Source: an uncultured Lachnospiraceae bacterium (lineage in GTDB: Bacteria > Bacillota > Clostridia > Lachnospirales > Lachnospiraceae). From it: a stretch of 17,143 bases of DNA. Shown piece after piece: positions 7,431 through 15,026 of this stretch (position 1 is its first letter; the number at the start of each line of letters is the position of its first letter). The notes under the pieces were generated by a model. It was not told the DNA's origin and did not search any database. It saw nothing but the letters and a program-made list of their open reading frames with translations. The stretch is taken from NCBI GenBank assembly GCA_910586405.1, contig CAJUII010000069.1, positions 1-17,143 on the forward strand, in the 5' to 3' direction. A program made the position numbers and the translations under genes.

Positions 7431-8615
7431 TTACCTCATTTTCTCAAAATTAGACAAATCCTGCCCTTTCAGCGCCTTCTCCAGAAGCGTCGGCAAAAGC
7501 TGCGGTATGCAGGCAAAGCAAGGAACCCCCAGCCCTGCAATCTTCTGTGCTGTCTGTGCATCATAATACGGCTTGCCGCCGTCGGCAATCGCCAAGAGGC
7601 TGATCACCGTCACACCGGACTCCTTCATATCGCTGATTCGCCGCAAAAGCCCTGCTCTGTTTCCACCCTCATCCAAGTCGGAGATCAGAAAAAACAGGGT
7701 TTTTGCCGGATTCTCAATAAACTGTTCACAGTAGGCGATGGATTTGTTAATATCTGTGCCGCCGCCAAGCTGAAAACCAAAGAGCAGATCAACAGGGTCC
7801 TCACTTTTCTCTGTCAAATCCACGATATTCGTGTCGAACGCGACAATCCGCGTCTTGATGCTCGCCATGCTCGCCAGAATACAGCTAATGATCGACGAAT
7901 AGATGACCGACTCCCCCATCGAACCACTCTGGTCAATGTCAAGAATAATCGTCCACTTGTTTGCTGCCGTGGTACTGGTCCGGTCAAAAAAGTAAAAATG
8001 TTCCGGCACAATTGTCTTTAAATCAGGATTATAGTGCTTTAAATTGCGGTTTATAGTCATCTTAAAATCCATCGCTGATGCGGACGGAATCGGTGAATGC
8101 TTTCTTTTGTTGACCGCAGCAGTTACAGCGCGCCGGATATCCTGCTCGAGCAGCTTATTGATTTCCTCGACAATCTTCTTGATAAATGTGCGCACACTTT
8201 CCTTGGAACGCTTTGGGATCTGGTCTTTGAGTGTCAGTATTGTCGAGGCAAGCCCCATATCCGGCTCCATATTCTCCAATAACTCTGGCTCAAATAACAA
8301 TTGTTTTAGTCCGCAGCGCGTCACAGCATCATTCTGGATAACCGTCACCAACTCCTTATCAAACAGTGTCCGCACATCGCCGAGCCAGCGGCTGATCTGC
8401 GGATTGGAGGGGCCCCTGCCCGCACCTCTGCCCGGATTATTCTGCCCGCCAAAACCGCCGAATTCTGTCCTGTTATAGATCGAAGCCAATGCCTGATCCA
8501 TCAAGTCCTGCTCGTGTGAGAGCGACATGTCTCCGTCTCCCATGCCCGACAGCCGCTTGTCACTCTCCTGCCCCAGAATCAGCCGCCATCTGGTGATTTG
8601 TTCTTTTGCTTCCAT
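7431..8615 (-). CDS. VWA-domain protein, YehP-like
   Basis: A 394-residue cytosolic protein with a C-terminal von Willebrand A domain. The metal-ion-dependent adhesion site is complete: D228-Q-S230-G-S232 in LDIDQSGSMGES, T287 in LGGGTDI and D313 in LISDLDEGG. The N-terminal half is helical and charged, with a glycine-rich linker at 52-70. VWA proteins of this kind usually work with a MoxR AAA+ ATPase as a chaperone or metal-insertion pair (CbbO/CbbQ, NorD/NorQ, ViaA/RavA), and a MoxR gene is three genes upstream. Size, gene order and partner match E. coli YehP as I remember it. The ATG has AGGAGG six bases upstream. It ends 18 nt before clpS. Between it and its yehM-like partner the toxin-antitoxin pair is inserted. 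The molecular function of the YehP group is unknown. Confidence 0.85.
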   Translation of the reverse strand: MEAKEQITRWRLILGQESDKRLSGMGDGDMSLSHEQDLMDQALASIYNRTEFGGFGGQNNPGRGAGRGPSNPQISRWLGDVRTLFDKELVTVIQNDAVTRCGLKQLLFEPELLENMEPDMGLASTILTLKDQIPKRSKESVRTFIKKIVEEINKLLEQDIRRAVTAAVNKRKHSPIPSASAMDFKMTINRNLKHYNPDLKTIVPEHFYFFDRTSTTAANKWTIILDIDQSGSMGESVIYSSIISCILASMASIKTRIVAFDTNIVDLTEKSEDPVDLLFGFQLGGGTDINKSIAYCEQFIENPAKTLFFLISDLDEGGNRAGLLRRISDMKESGVTVISLLAIADGGKPYYDAQTAQKIAGLGVPCFACIPQLLPTLLEKALKGQDLSNFEKMR

Positions 8616-8647
8616 ATGAATCCTCCTATTGCCACCATGCTAAGGAA

Positions 8648-9070
8648 CTACAAACTGTTTAGAACAGTTTCTAAAAATTCTTCTGGTTCCCATATTTTTA
8701 TTTCGGATTCTTTATAATCCTTGGTATTGCGTGTTATAATCCCGTCCATTTCCTGCAATAAAGCAACTGAATACTGCACAGAATCTTCAAAGTCACTCCA
8801 TGATAACATCAGTGCATTTCTGATTTCTTTTTCCGAAACACCTGCAATTGAAACTATTTGTAATAATTTGTTTATAAGATTTTTTACCTGTGCCTTATTC
8901 CTAAGTGTTTGATTCGCGATATAATATATATCCGTAACCGATGACGCCGAGATATAGAACCTAAATTTATCATACATAGATAATTTTATTACTTTAACAG
9001 CACAACTGCAAAAAGGTTCCCTCTTTAGAAGTACATCAAGAATAATATTTGTATCAATCAGGTATTTCAT
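8648..9070 (-). CDS. PIN-domain toxin (VapC-like ribonuclease)
   Basis: A 140-residue PIN-domain protein, expected to be a magnesium-dependent RNase that blocks growth when free of its antitoxin. The first acidic residue is D6 in YLIDTNIILDVLL; further candidates are D47 in SASSVTDIYY, D93 and D96 in WSDFEDSVQY, and D109 in MDGIITRNTKDY, so the acidic site appears intact. An in-frame GTG at 9088 would add six residues; I prefer the ATG at 9070 because it gives the typical MKYLIDTN start. It overlaps the end of the antitoxin gene by 17 bases, the usual coupling of such pairs. Composition is visibly more A+T-rich than the flanking operon genes. Family membership is firm; the RNA target is unknown. 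Confidence 0.85.
   Translation of the reverse strand: MKYLIDTNIILDVLLKREPFCSCAVKVIKLSMYDKFRFYISASSVTDIYYIANQTLRNKAQVKNLINKLLQIVSIAGVSEKEIRNALMLSWSDFEDSVQYSVALLQEMDGIITRNTKDYKESEIKIWEPEEFLETVLNSL
8652..8670. repeat. 8-bp inverted repeat at the 3' end of the toxin gene
   Basis: AAACTGTT and AACAGTTT are separated by three bases, within the last codons of the PIN toxin. It could form a short hairpin or mark an insertion boundary. There is no T-tract, so it is not a standard terminator, and it may be chance. Confidence 0.3.
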
Positions 9071-9308
9071 ATTTTTTAAGTCTCTCACTCCTATATTCCT
9101 CCAGCGTTTTACCTGTATCTGGAATAGAGCCTATCAGAGAGGCTACAATCTCCTCAACCTCTGCCTGATTCTTCGCTGATTGCTCTTTTTTTAGTTTCTC
9201 CCTGTTCCTGACTTCGACTAAAAATTCAATATAAGAAACTGCCTTGTCATAATCTTCCTCATCCAGACTTTCCAGTAAATGATTTATTTTTATACTTGCA
9301 GACTGCAT
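9054..9308 (-). CDS. Putative antitoxin of the PIN toxin
   Basis: An 84-residue, highly charged helical protein directly before and overlapping the PIN toxin gene. Residues 5-35 (IKINHLLESLDEEDYDKAV and following) form an acidic helical segment that may be the dimer or DNA-binding part; 35-55 is a charged helix; the C-terminal part SIPDTGKTLEEYRSERLKK (61-79) resembles the toxin-wrapping tails of antitoxins of PIN systems. I do not recognise a classical AbrB, RHH or Phd fold, so the DNA-binding mode is open. The longer frame to 9365 would cross its own promoter; the ATG at 9308 has a perfect AGGAGG six bases upstream. The call relies mainly on gene arrangement. Confidence 0.7.
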   Translation of the reverse strand: MQSASIKINHLLESLDEEDYDKAVSYIEFLVEVRNREKLKKEQSAKNQAEVEEIVASLIGSIPDTGKTLEEYRSERLKKYEIPD

Positions 9309-9333
9309 CCTATTCCTCCTCCCTGCTCTACAA

Positions 9334-9352
9334 CATATCGTATCACGATCTG
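9334..9352. promoter_or_regulatory. Inverted repeat over the -10 box, candidate antitoxin operator
   Basis: The plus strand has ATCGT-ATC-ACGAT (9337-9349), a perfect 5-bp inverted repeat with a 3-base centre. With one mismatch it extends to CATATCGT/ACGATCTG (9334-9352). It covers the -10 box of the toxin-antitoxin promoter, the expected place for autorepression by an antitoxin-toxin complex. Confidence 0.5.
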
Positions 9353-9365
9353 TCTCTTTTATCAA
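9337..9365 (-). promoter_or_regulatory. Own promoter of the toxin-antitoxin pair
   Basis: On the minus strand the -35 box TTGATA (9360-9365, five of six matches) and the -10 box TACGAT (9337-9342, four of six) are 17 bases apart, with an extended TGn before the -10. Transcription would start near 9330, about 22 bases before the antitoxin ATG. The -35 box lies only two bases after the stop codon of the upstream 749-aa gene. Confidence 0.6.
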
Positions 9366-9367
9366 AC

Positions 9368-11617
9368 TTACAGGTCAAAATCAAAATCGTCGAGCCCCTC
9401 GATCATCTGCTGTGCGCTCTCGTCGAGCACAGCATTTACCACCTCGCTGACCTCCTGTCCATTCAGCCCCAAAATCTCGCCAAGATTTTCTGCGATCTGG
9501 TCTTTTTCCACGGCGGAAAAGTCGGCAAATGCACGCCGCAGAAACACGAGCGCCCGCTTGAACTCCTCATCGTCGAGTGTCACAAGATAATCATTCAGAC
9601 TTTCCCACAAAGACAGCCGCGCAATCAGCGCATACCTGTTTTTCATGGCGAGTCCCTCAAACCACCCTGCGCCCAAATCTGCCGGAATCCCCTTGGACAA
9701 CCGCCTTGATACTTCTGTCCGTAACTGCTGCGTGTTCATATTTCCACGTTCCAGCAAAATCGCTGCCGCAAAGCCCGATAATTTGGTATTCAGGTCATCG
9801 CGCTCGGAAATGTTGTTCAACACCTTAATCCACTCCTCGTGCGCCAGAAAATCATGTGCCAGCTCCACGCTGTTTAACTGTTCGACTGCGGTAAGAACCG
9901 CCTTGCTTGCCGCATCATCACACACACAGGCAGACTCAAGTATCAGACATGCCCTGTAGAACAACTGTTTGAGGATTGGCTCTAACGGCTTTGCATCAAT
10001 GCGCCGGATATTTCCGTACTGTATGACGACGGAGAGCCGCTGTGCTGTCTTTGCCAAGTCCTCCACAGAGGCGGCATCGACTGCCATTTTTTGCAGCGCC
10101 GCAGTCGCATAGCCAACCGCCTTCTCCATACCGCAGCAGCAGGCGTCCTCAATGACAAGCGCAATATCACCCATTTTCGCTGCGTTCTCGACACGCTCCT
10201 TCATGGCAAACGACGCTGCACCGTCTATCGTATCGCCCTTTAACGCCGATTCCACCAGCTCAATCTCCGCCTCCGGCGACCAGCGCACGACCCAGTGTTC
10301 AGACCACGTCGCATTGTCCTGATTGACTGCCTGCTGCTGGGCAAAACTCACTTGAATAACCCTGAGCCGGTGCAGGAAAAAAGATCGGTGCAGGTCTATA
10401 AAAGCTGATTTTTCGGAGCTGACCCGTCTGTTCTCCCGCAAATCCAACATTAAATCCTGCGCTGTGAGCTCACGGTATTTCTCAAGCTTCAAGTCTTTTA
10501 ACTGCCTGTAAAAGTCCTCCTGAATGCTGGTGCGGCTCACCCCGTCAGGAAGTGCACCGATGGTTGTGCCAATCTCTGTATCAGCCGTCGCCAGGATAAT
10601 GTTTGACACACTGCCCTCCCCGATACAGGTCTGCGCCGCATCGCGCAAATCCCTGAGCGAAGCGATCGTTCCGCCCCTGAGCGAAGCTAACGACATTGCC
10701 AGCCGGACTGCCTCAATCACAGACGCCGATGAAATAGGGTTTCCTTTCTCGCGCTGGTATTTTGCGAGCCGTATCAGATAACTGTAAACCGCGTACATCG
10801 GCTCGCCCTTCTTCAAACCTTCCCACAAAAGTGCATAGTACGCGGGCGCCTTGTTCCCTGCGCCGTATCCCGCCCTCGTGGAAAGCCGATAGTAGGAGTA
10901 CGGCATCAGCGTATGGTTTGCGCCCACCTTGGGCATTTTTGACAAATCCTCGTCTGCCTCCTGCCAGCTTTTCAAGCCTTCGACATGATAGGACCCTGTC
11001 ACCACGACGATGTTCTCCGGCTCAATGCCCGAATCCACCGCCTTTTTGATCTGCTGGCGCATATATGCCTCACGGAGTACAGTTTCCGCCCAGTCATTTT
11101 CCCGTCCTGCGGTGAGATTCCTGATATTGGCGCCAAAGCTATTGGCACCCATGTGATAGGCTTCCATGCTGCCTGCCTGCTCCATGACACGCTCCCAGAA
11201 GGTGTCGTGACCGTCCTCGCCGCTCTGCTGGTCAAGCTGCTCATAAACATTCATCCGGCACTCCTCGCCCTCCGCCTCCTGCATTCCGCACTCTGGTATC
11301 GCGAGAAATGTCTCTGAGGGCAGATCTATAAAGCGGCACGTGACATGATGGTTGTGGCACCACTGGATTGCCTGATACTCGGGCGAGTACTCTGCAAAGG
11401 GATACAGTATTGTCCTCACAGGCGCCTCTTTTGTGTAGGCAAGCACTGCGATCGGCGGCTTTGTCTCCTTCCGCACCATATCCGACAGCAAATCTTCAAA
11501 ATCACTTGGTCCCTCGACCAATACCAGCTTTGGCTTCTTCTCGTCGAGAAATCCCCGCAGGTAATACGCCCCGGCAGGCGATAAATGCCGTATTCCGAAA
11601 AAATTTGGATTTTTCAT
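9368..11617 (-). CDS. DUF5682/YehM-like protein with TIKI/TraB-type GxxH motifs
   Basis: A 749-residue cytosolic protein without signal peptide or membrane helix. The N-terminal 230 residues look like the TIKI/TraB/ChaN/erythromycin-esterase fold: a first GxxH motif G8-I-R-H11 in FGIRHLSPAGA, then LVLVEGP with E35, and a second GxxH motif G208-S-Y-H211 in VVVTGSYHVEGLK. R182-E183 and M186 in LREAYMRQQI may be further active-site residues. Known members of this superfamily include metalloproteases, esterases and haem-binding proteins. The rest (about 270-749) is helical and HEAT-like, ending in an acidic tail. Size and neighbours (MoxR ATPase before, VWA protein after) match E. coli YehM and the DUF5682 family as I recall them. 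AGGAG lies six bases before the ATG. Catalytic activity is inferred from motifs only; substrate is unknown. Confidence 0.75.
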   Translation of the reverse strand: MKNPNFFGIRHLSPAGAYYLRGFLDEKKPKLVLVEGPSDFEDLLSDMVRKETKPPIAVLAYTKEAPVRTILYPFAEYSPEYQAIQWCHNHHVTCRFIDLPSETFLAIPECGMQEAEGEECRMNVYEQLDQQSGEDGHDTFWERVMEQAGSMEAYHMGANSFGANIRNLTAGRENDWAETVLREAYMRQQIKKAVDSGIEPENIVVVTGSYHVEGLKSWQEADEDLSKMPKVGANHTLMPYSYYRLSTRAGYGAGNKAPAYYALLWEGLKKGEPMYAVYSYLIRLAKYQREKGNPISSASVIEAVRLAMSLASLRGGTIASLRDLRDAAQTCIGEGSVSNIILATADTEIGTTIGALPDGVSRTSIQEDFYRQLKDLKLEKYRELTAQDLMLDLRENRRVSSEKSAFIDLHRSFFLHRLRVIQVSFAQQQAVNQDNATWSEHWVVRWSPEAEIELVESALKGDTIDGAASFAMKERVENAAKMGDIALVIEDACCCGMEKAVGYATAALQKMAVDAASVEDLAKTAQRLSVVIQYGNIRRIDAKPLEPILKQLFYRACLILESACVCDDAASKAVLTAVEQLNSVELAHDFLAHEEWIKVLNNISERDDLNTKLSGFAAAILLERGNMNTQQLRTEVSRRLSKGIPADLGAGWFEGLAMKNRYALIARLSLWESLNDYLVTLDDEEFKRALVFLRRAFADFSAVEKDQIAENLGEILGLNGQEVSEVVNAVLDESAQQMIEGLDDFDFDL

Positions 11618-11646
11618 CTATCTCTCCTTACCTTTCTAAACAGGTA

Positions 11647-12732
11647 CTAAACCGTCAGCTCCTTACACGCCTTATACAATCCCAGCCACTCTGAGCCGCG
11701 CTTTTTCATCACATTCTCGAGATACTCCTTCCATGCCACTTGGTCTTTGTCCTCATCTTTGATGACTGCTCCTTGCAGCGCTGCCGCCAAATCCTCATTA
11801 GTGATTGTGCCATTTCCAAAACTTCCCGCCAGCGCCATGCTGTTACACAGCAGAGAGATAGCCTCTGCGGTGGAGAGAACGCCCGATGTGCCCTTTACCT
11901 TCTGTGTGCGGTCTAAGGTCTCGCCGCAGCGCAGCTCACGGAAGATCGTGCAAACCTTCTCCACCACATCATCTGCTGGCTGCTTTGCATTCAGGTCAAG
12001 ATTTTCTGACAACTGTGTCACTCTCGTTCTGACAATCTCCATCTCGGAAGTAAGGTTTGCCGGTGCAGGCAGTACCACAATATTAAAACGTCTCTTGAGC
12101 GCGGCAGACATCTCATTGACACCTTTGTCTCTTGTGTTTGCTGTCGCGATCACTGAAAATCCCTTTTGCGCCGCCACTTCCACCGCAAGCTCTGGCACAG
12201 AGATTCTCTTTTCGGATAAAATAGAAATCAGCGCGTCCTGCACCTCGGAAGCACAGCGCGAAATCTCCTCAACGCGCGCGATGGAACCAGTCTCCATCGC
12301 ATTGAATACAGGGCTTTTGAGCATCGCCTCGTGGGACGGCCCCTTGGCGATCAACATTGCATAGTTCCATGAATACTTAATCTGCTCCTCTGTCGTTCCT
12401 GCGGTTCCCTGTATAACCTTCGTGGAGTCGCCGTTGATGGCGGCTGTCAAATGCTCAGAGAGCCAGCTCTTTGCCGTACCCGGCTCACCGATCAGCAAGA
12501 GCGCTCTGTCTGTCACGAGCGTGGAAATGGCGATTTCCACCAGCCGTTCATGTCCTATGTATTTGGGGGTGATCTCGGTCTTGCCAGCCTTTCCGCCGCA
12601 GATGTATGTCTTTACAGACTGCGGAGACATGCGCCAGCCTGTCGGTATTGGATTTTTTTCTGCTGCGATCAACGCGTCAATCTCTGCCTGAAACAATTTT
12701 TCAGCAGGTAATCTTAAAATTTGCTCACTCAT
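11647..12732 (-). CDS. MoxR-type AAA+ ATPase, YehL-like
   Basis: A 361-residue single-module AAA+ ATPase. Walker A is GEPGTAKS (82-89). At the Walker B position the sequence is IARVEEISR (151-159), so the usual Asp of the DE pair appears to be Glu155, followed by the catalytic Glu156. Sensor 1 is ATANTRD (196-202) and the conserved arginines R214-R215 lie in ALKRRFNIVVLP. MoxR ATPases act with VWA proteins as ring-shaped remodelling machines, and the VWA gene is in the same operon. Size and context match E. coli YehL. A GAAAGGAAG ribosome site precedes the ATG by about 10 bases. The gene starts 54 nt after the HEAT-like gene and ends 29 nt before the YehM-like gene. Confidence 0.88.
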   Translation of the reverse strand: MSEQILRLPAEKLFQAEIDALIAAEKNPIPTGWRMSPQSVKTYICGGKAGKTEITPKYIGHERLVEIAISTLVTDRALLLIGEPGTAKSWLSEHLTAAINGDSTKVIQGTAGTTEEQIKYSWNYAMLIAKGPSHEAMLKSPVFNAMETGSIARVEEISRCASEVQDALISILSEKRISVPELAVEVAAQKGFSVIATANTRDKGVNEMSAALKRRFNIVVLPAPANLTSEMEIVRTRVTQLSENLDLNAKQPADDVVEKVCTIFRELRCGETLDRTQKVKGTSGVLSTAEAISLLCNSMALAGSFGNGTITNEDLAAALQGAVIKDEDKDQVAWKEYLENVMKKRGSEWLGLYKACKELTV

Positions 12733-12786
12733 TATTTGTATCTTCCTTTCTACTATTATAATGATTCCTTCTGCGCTGTATGCGCG

Positions 12787-14655
12787 CTAAATACTCATCA
12801 TTCTTTTCTTGAATGTCTCGTATGACCTTGCATCCACCCGGATTTTCCCTGTATCAATCATCTCGCAGACTGCCTTGTATTCCTCGTCAATCGCATCCGC
12901 GCCGCCGGGCAGTTCACGCAGAAAATAACAGGTTTCCCATGAACTGATCTCGTTGGGGTGCATCTTGATATAGTGCACGCCAAGTCCTTTACAGTCCGTC
13001 CAGCCGCATTGCTTCATATAGCCCAGATAACTCCTGCCGCCGGAGGAAACCTGTAATGCTCTGTTATAGAAGTATTCGCCGAACTCATGACACAGCTCCT
13101 TATCATGCAGCGGCAGCCATCGCATTAAGATTCGGTCCGTTTCCTCTGATGCATGTCTTTTGAGCCAGTCCATAAATTTCTTTGCATGTGTCAGCCGAAG
13201 CGCCCTGCCGTAAATTTGATAAGTATTTTTATTTTCATCCCACTGAATATAAGCCGCTGCATCCACTACCATATTCATACATTGGGCAGGATATTTGGCT
13301 GTGGAAATCTTATTTTCCAGCCAGTCCACACAATCTTCGTCTCCGATTAGCTTTGCTGTCACAGCGGCGGACAGGAAATCTAATTCCAATGCAAGTGCGC
13401 ACAGGTCTGCATCAGGATTGACAACCAATGACTGTTGCAGGATTTTATCCAGTCCTCTCTCAATAGGAATTGGCTTCTGTTTGCGGAAATACCAGAAATC
13501 ACTGTCGATGACATCACAGTGCCATGAATACGGATATACTTCTCTCCATTTGTCAAGAAAAGTGTTTATGCGTTCCTTTCGTTTCAGTAATTTCTGATAG
13601 CATCTTCGAATGGCTGGATGGCTCTTTCCATACATCGCCAAAACCAGATCATACGGAATCGCGATTTCGTTCAGTCGCTCTTTATCCAGCTTCGCGGGAT
13701 CTCCTGCCCGGTCAAACCGTTCAAGCACCTTGTCACAGATTTTCTCGACAAGCTCTGCTGACCACGAGGATACTGCATTGATCAGGTACTTTAAGACGGT
13801 CTCCGGCTGTTTCTCTGCGGCTTGTTCCAAACAGGCACGGGCGTTTTCATCTTCTATACTGGCAAGTGCCATAAAAACAGCATCTTTGTTCTTGCCTTTT
13901 TCTGTCTTTATCATGTCCATAAGCAGCGGTACATTTTTCTGGTCATGCCTGAGTGCAAAGATCACCGCCTGCCGAATCTCCTTCTGCGCTTCCTCGAGCA
14001 TTCTGAGATAGAAATCGTTTGCCTCTGCGCCGGCAAGTGCATCTATGAGGTTTACACGGCGCACCATCTCTTTCTTGCCCCTGGGGTCAAACCCGTGATA
14101 TAAAAGCGGCAGAATCGCTCTGTCCCTGCTTTCTCTAAGCCACTCCTCCACCTTGTCTGCAAGCTCTGCATAGGAAGCCCCCAACGCCTGCACCAGCGCA
14201 TACTTGACGCGGTAATCGTCAAAAAGCTGCGGCTGGCTGTCGTGCAGCTCACATACGGATGCATAGTGCCCGCCGCCCGATGTTGTCAGCGCCTCCAGCA
14301 GTTGTCTCAGCACAGAACAGGGTGCATTGACAATGGTACTGCCTGTGTTTTCTTCCTCATAGGCAGCATGAAGCCGCTCAACCTCCCCTTTTATCTCAAC
14401 AACGCCAAGCGTGCAGATCACGGCATCTGCCAGTGTCAGTGCATCAAGCAGTGCGCCCTGAACATTTTGACACTCCGGCGCCAAAAGCTGTGCTGTCATC
14501 TGTCCCAATTTTGCAAAGACCGATGAAGCTGCCTCTAACGGCTTGAATGCCTCATACGCACGCTTTAACCGAAAATCCTCTGTCAACAGGTTTGTGCCCG
14601 CGATGCCTGCCGCGCGCAGGCGTTCCCGCAGCTCATAAATTGGTGTTGTGTCCAT
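12787..14655 (-). CDS. Large helical (HEAT-like repeat) protein of unknown function
   Basis: A 622-residue soluble protein that I do not recognise as a named family. Residues from about 110 to 300 show amphipathic helix pairs like HEAT repeats, for example ILPLLYHGFDPRGKKEMV (181-198), the EIRQAVIFALRHD stretch (226-238), AVFMALASIEDENARACLE (259-277) and TVLKYLINAVSS (286-297). The C-terminal 250 residues are rich in Trp, Tyr and Cys and have no visible catalytic motif or membrane helix. It is the first intact gene of the run leading to the MoxR, YehM-like, VWA and clp genes, so a scaffold or substrate-binding role in that system is a reasonable inference. In E. coli the yehLMP set has other large neighbours, including a SWIM zinc-finger protein; no SWIM motif is visible here. 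AGGAGG lies eight bases before the ATG. Confidence 0.75.
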   Translation of the reverse strand: MDTTPIYELRERLRAAGIAGTNLLTEDFRLKRAYEAFKPLEAASSVFAKLGQMTAQLLAPECQNVQGALLDALTLADAVICTLGVVEIKGEVERLHAAYEEENTGSTIVNAPCSVLRQLLEALTTSGGGHYASVCELHDSQPQLFDDYRVKYALVQALGASYAELADKVEEWLRESRDRAILPLLYHGFDPRGKKEMVRRVNLIDALAGAEANDFYLRMLEEAQKEIRQAVIFALRHDQKNVPLLMDMIKTEKGKNKDAVFMALASIEDENARACLEQAAEKQPETVLKYLINAVSSWSAELVEKICDKVLERFDRAGDPAKLDKERLNEIAIPYDLVLAMYGKSHPAIRRCYQKLLKRKERINTFLDKWREVYPYSWHCDVIDSDFWYFRKQKPIPIERGLDKILQQSLVVNPDADLCALALELDFLSAAVTAKLIGDEDCVDWLENKISTAKYPAQCMNMVVDAAAYIQWDENKNTYQIYGRALRLTHAKKFMDWLKRHASEETDRILMRWLPLHDKELCHEFGEYFYNRALQVSSGGRSYLGYMKQCGWTDCKGLGVHYIKMHPNEISSWETCYFLRELPGGADAIDEEYKAVCEMIDTGKIRVDARSYETFKKRMMSI

Positions 14656-14694
14656 ACCTGAACCCTCCTCTATTTTATTTTCACACGAATATGT

Positions 14695-14959
14695 TTATGC
14701 GGTTCTCCGCTTCCACCCAAACAAGGTCTTTTTGAAATTGCGCTTATTTTCTATGACACGAATGTCACCCGGAAACTTATCCCAATAAGCAAAGCCTTTC
14801 TTGATATCAGCCGGTACGCCCAGCCCATACGCATAAATCTCACCCAGTCCGATCGCGCTGAGCCGCTCGCCCGGATACTGCTCAAACTCCCGCTTTGTCA
14901 CGCTTCACCCAAAGCTGATTTACTGCATAGTCCACCCGTTCATCAAAACACGCACTCAT
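14695..14959 (-). pseudogene. Frameshifted Sel1-like repeat gene
   Basis: An ATG at 14959 with AGGAG seven bases upstream opens a frame of only 25 codons (to the TGA at 14882), starting MSACFDERVDYAVNQLW. The neighbouring frame takes over from about 14901 and runs to the TAA at 14695; it contains LGEIYAYGLGVPADIKKGF, a clear Sel1-like repeat, but its only start is a GTG without a ribosome site. One shifted base between about 14884 and 14905 would join them into a protein of roughly 88 residues. I read this as a disrupted small Sel1-like gene; alternatives are a sequencing error or two tiny genes. It occupies most of the 371-bp stretch between the flanking intact genes, in which I see no clear promoter or terminator. 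Confidence 0.5.
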
Positions 14960-15026
14960 ATTCCTACTCCTTATCATTTGCCATGTATCATAAATTCACG
15001 CCTGCATCAAACACTTTCTGCGCTCA

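Noticed and set aside
7236..8021. Long open frame on the plus strand (261 codons)
   Set aside because: It lies opposite clpS and the VWA gene, has no ribosome site or family motif, and its protein is Cys/His/Arg-rich as expected for an antisense shadow.
8652..8670. Inverted repeat as a terminator isolating the toxin pair from the VWA gene
   Set aside because: No T-tract follows and it is inside the toxin coding sequence; kept only as a repeat.
9309..9365. N-terminal extension of the antitoxin frame to 9365
   Set aside because: It would translate across the promoter and operator, and the AGGAGG before ATG 9308 clearly marks the start.
11747..12364. Plus-strand open frame of 205 codons
   Set aside because: It is the antisense of the MoxR-like ATPase gene; serine-rich low-complexity product and no start signal.
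12755..12760. Perfect TATAAT on the minus strand before the MoxR-like gene
   Set aside because: No -35-like sequence 16-18 bases upstream and no TGn extension; the gap is short and A+T-rich, so chance is likely.
14960..15026. Possible promoter (TTGATG and TATGAT) upstream of the Sel1-like gene
   Set aside because: The two boxes are only 12 bases apart, incompatible with a sigma-A promoter.
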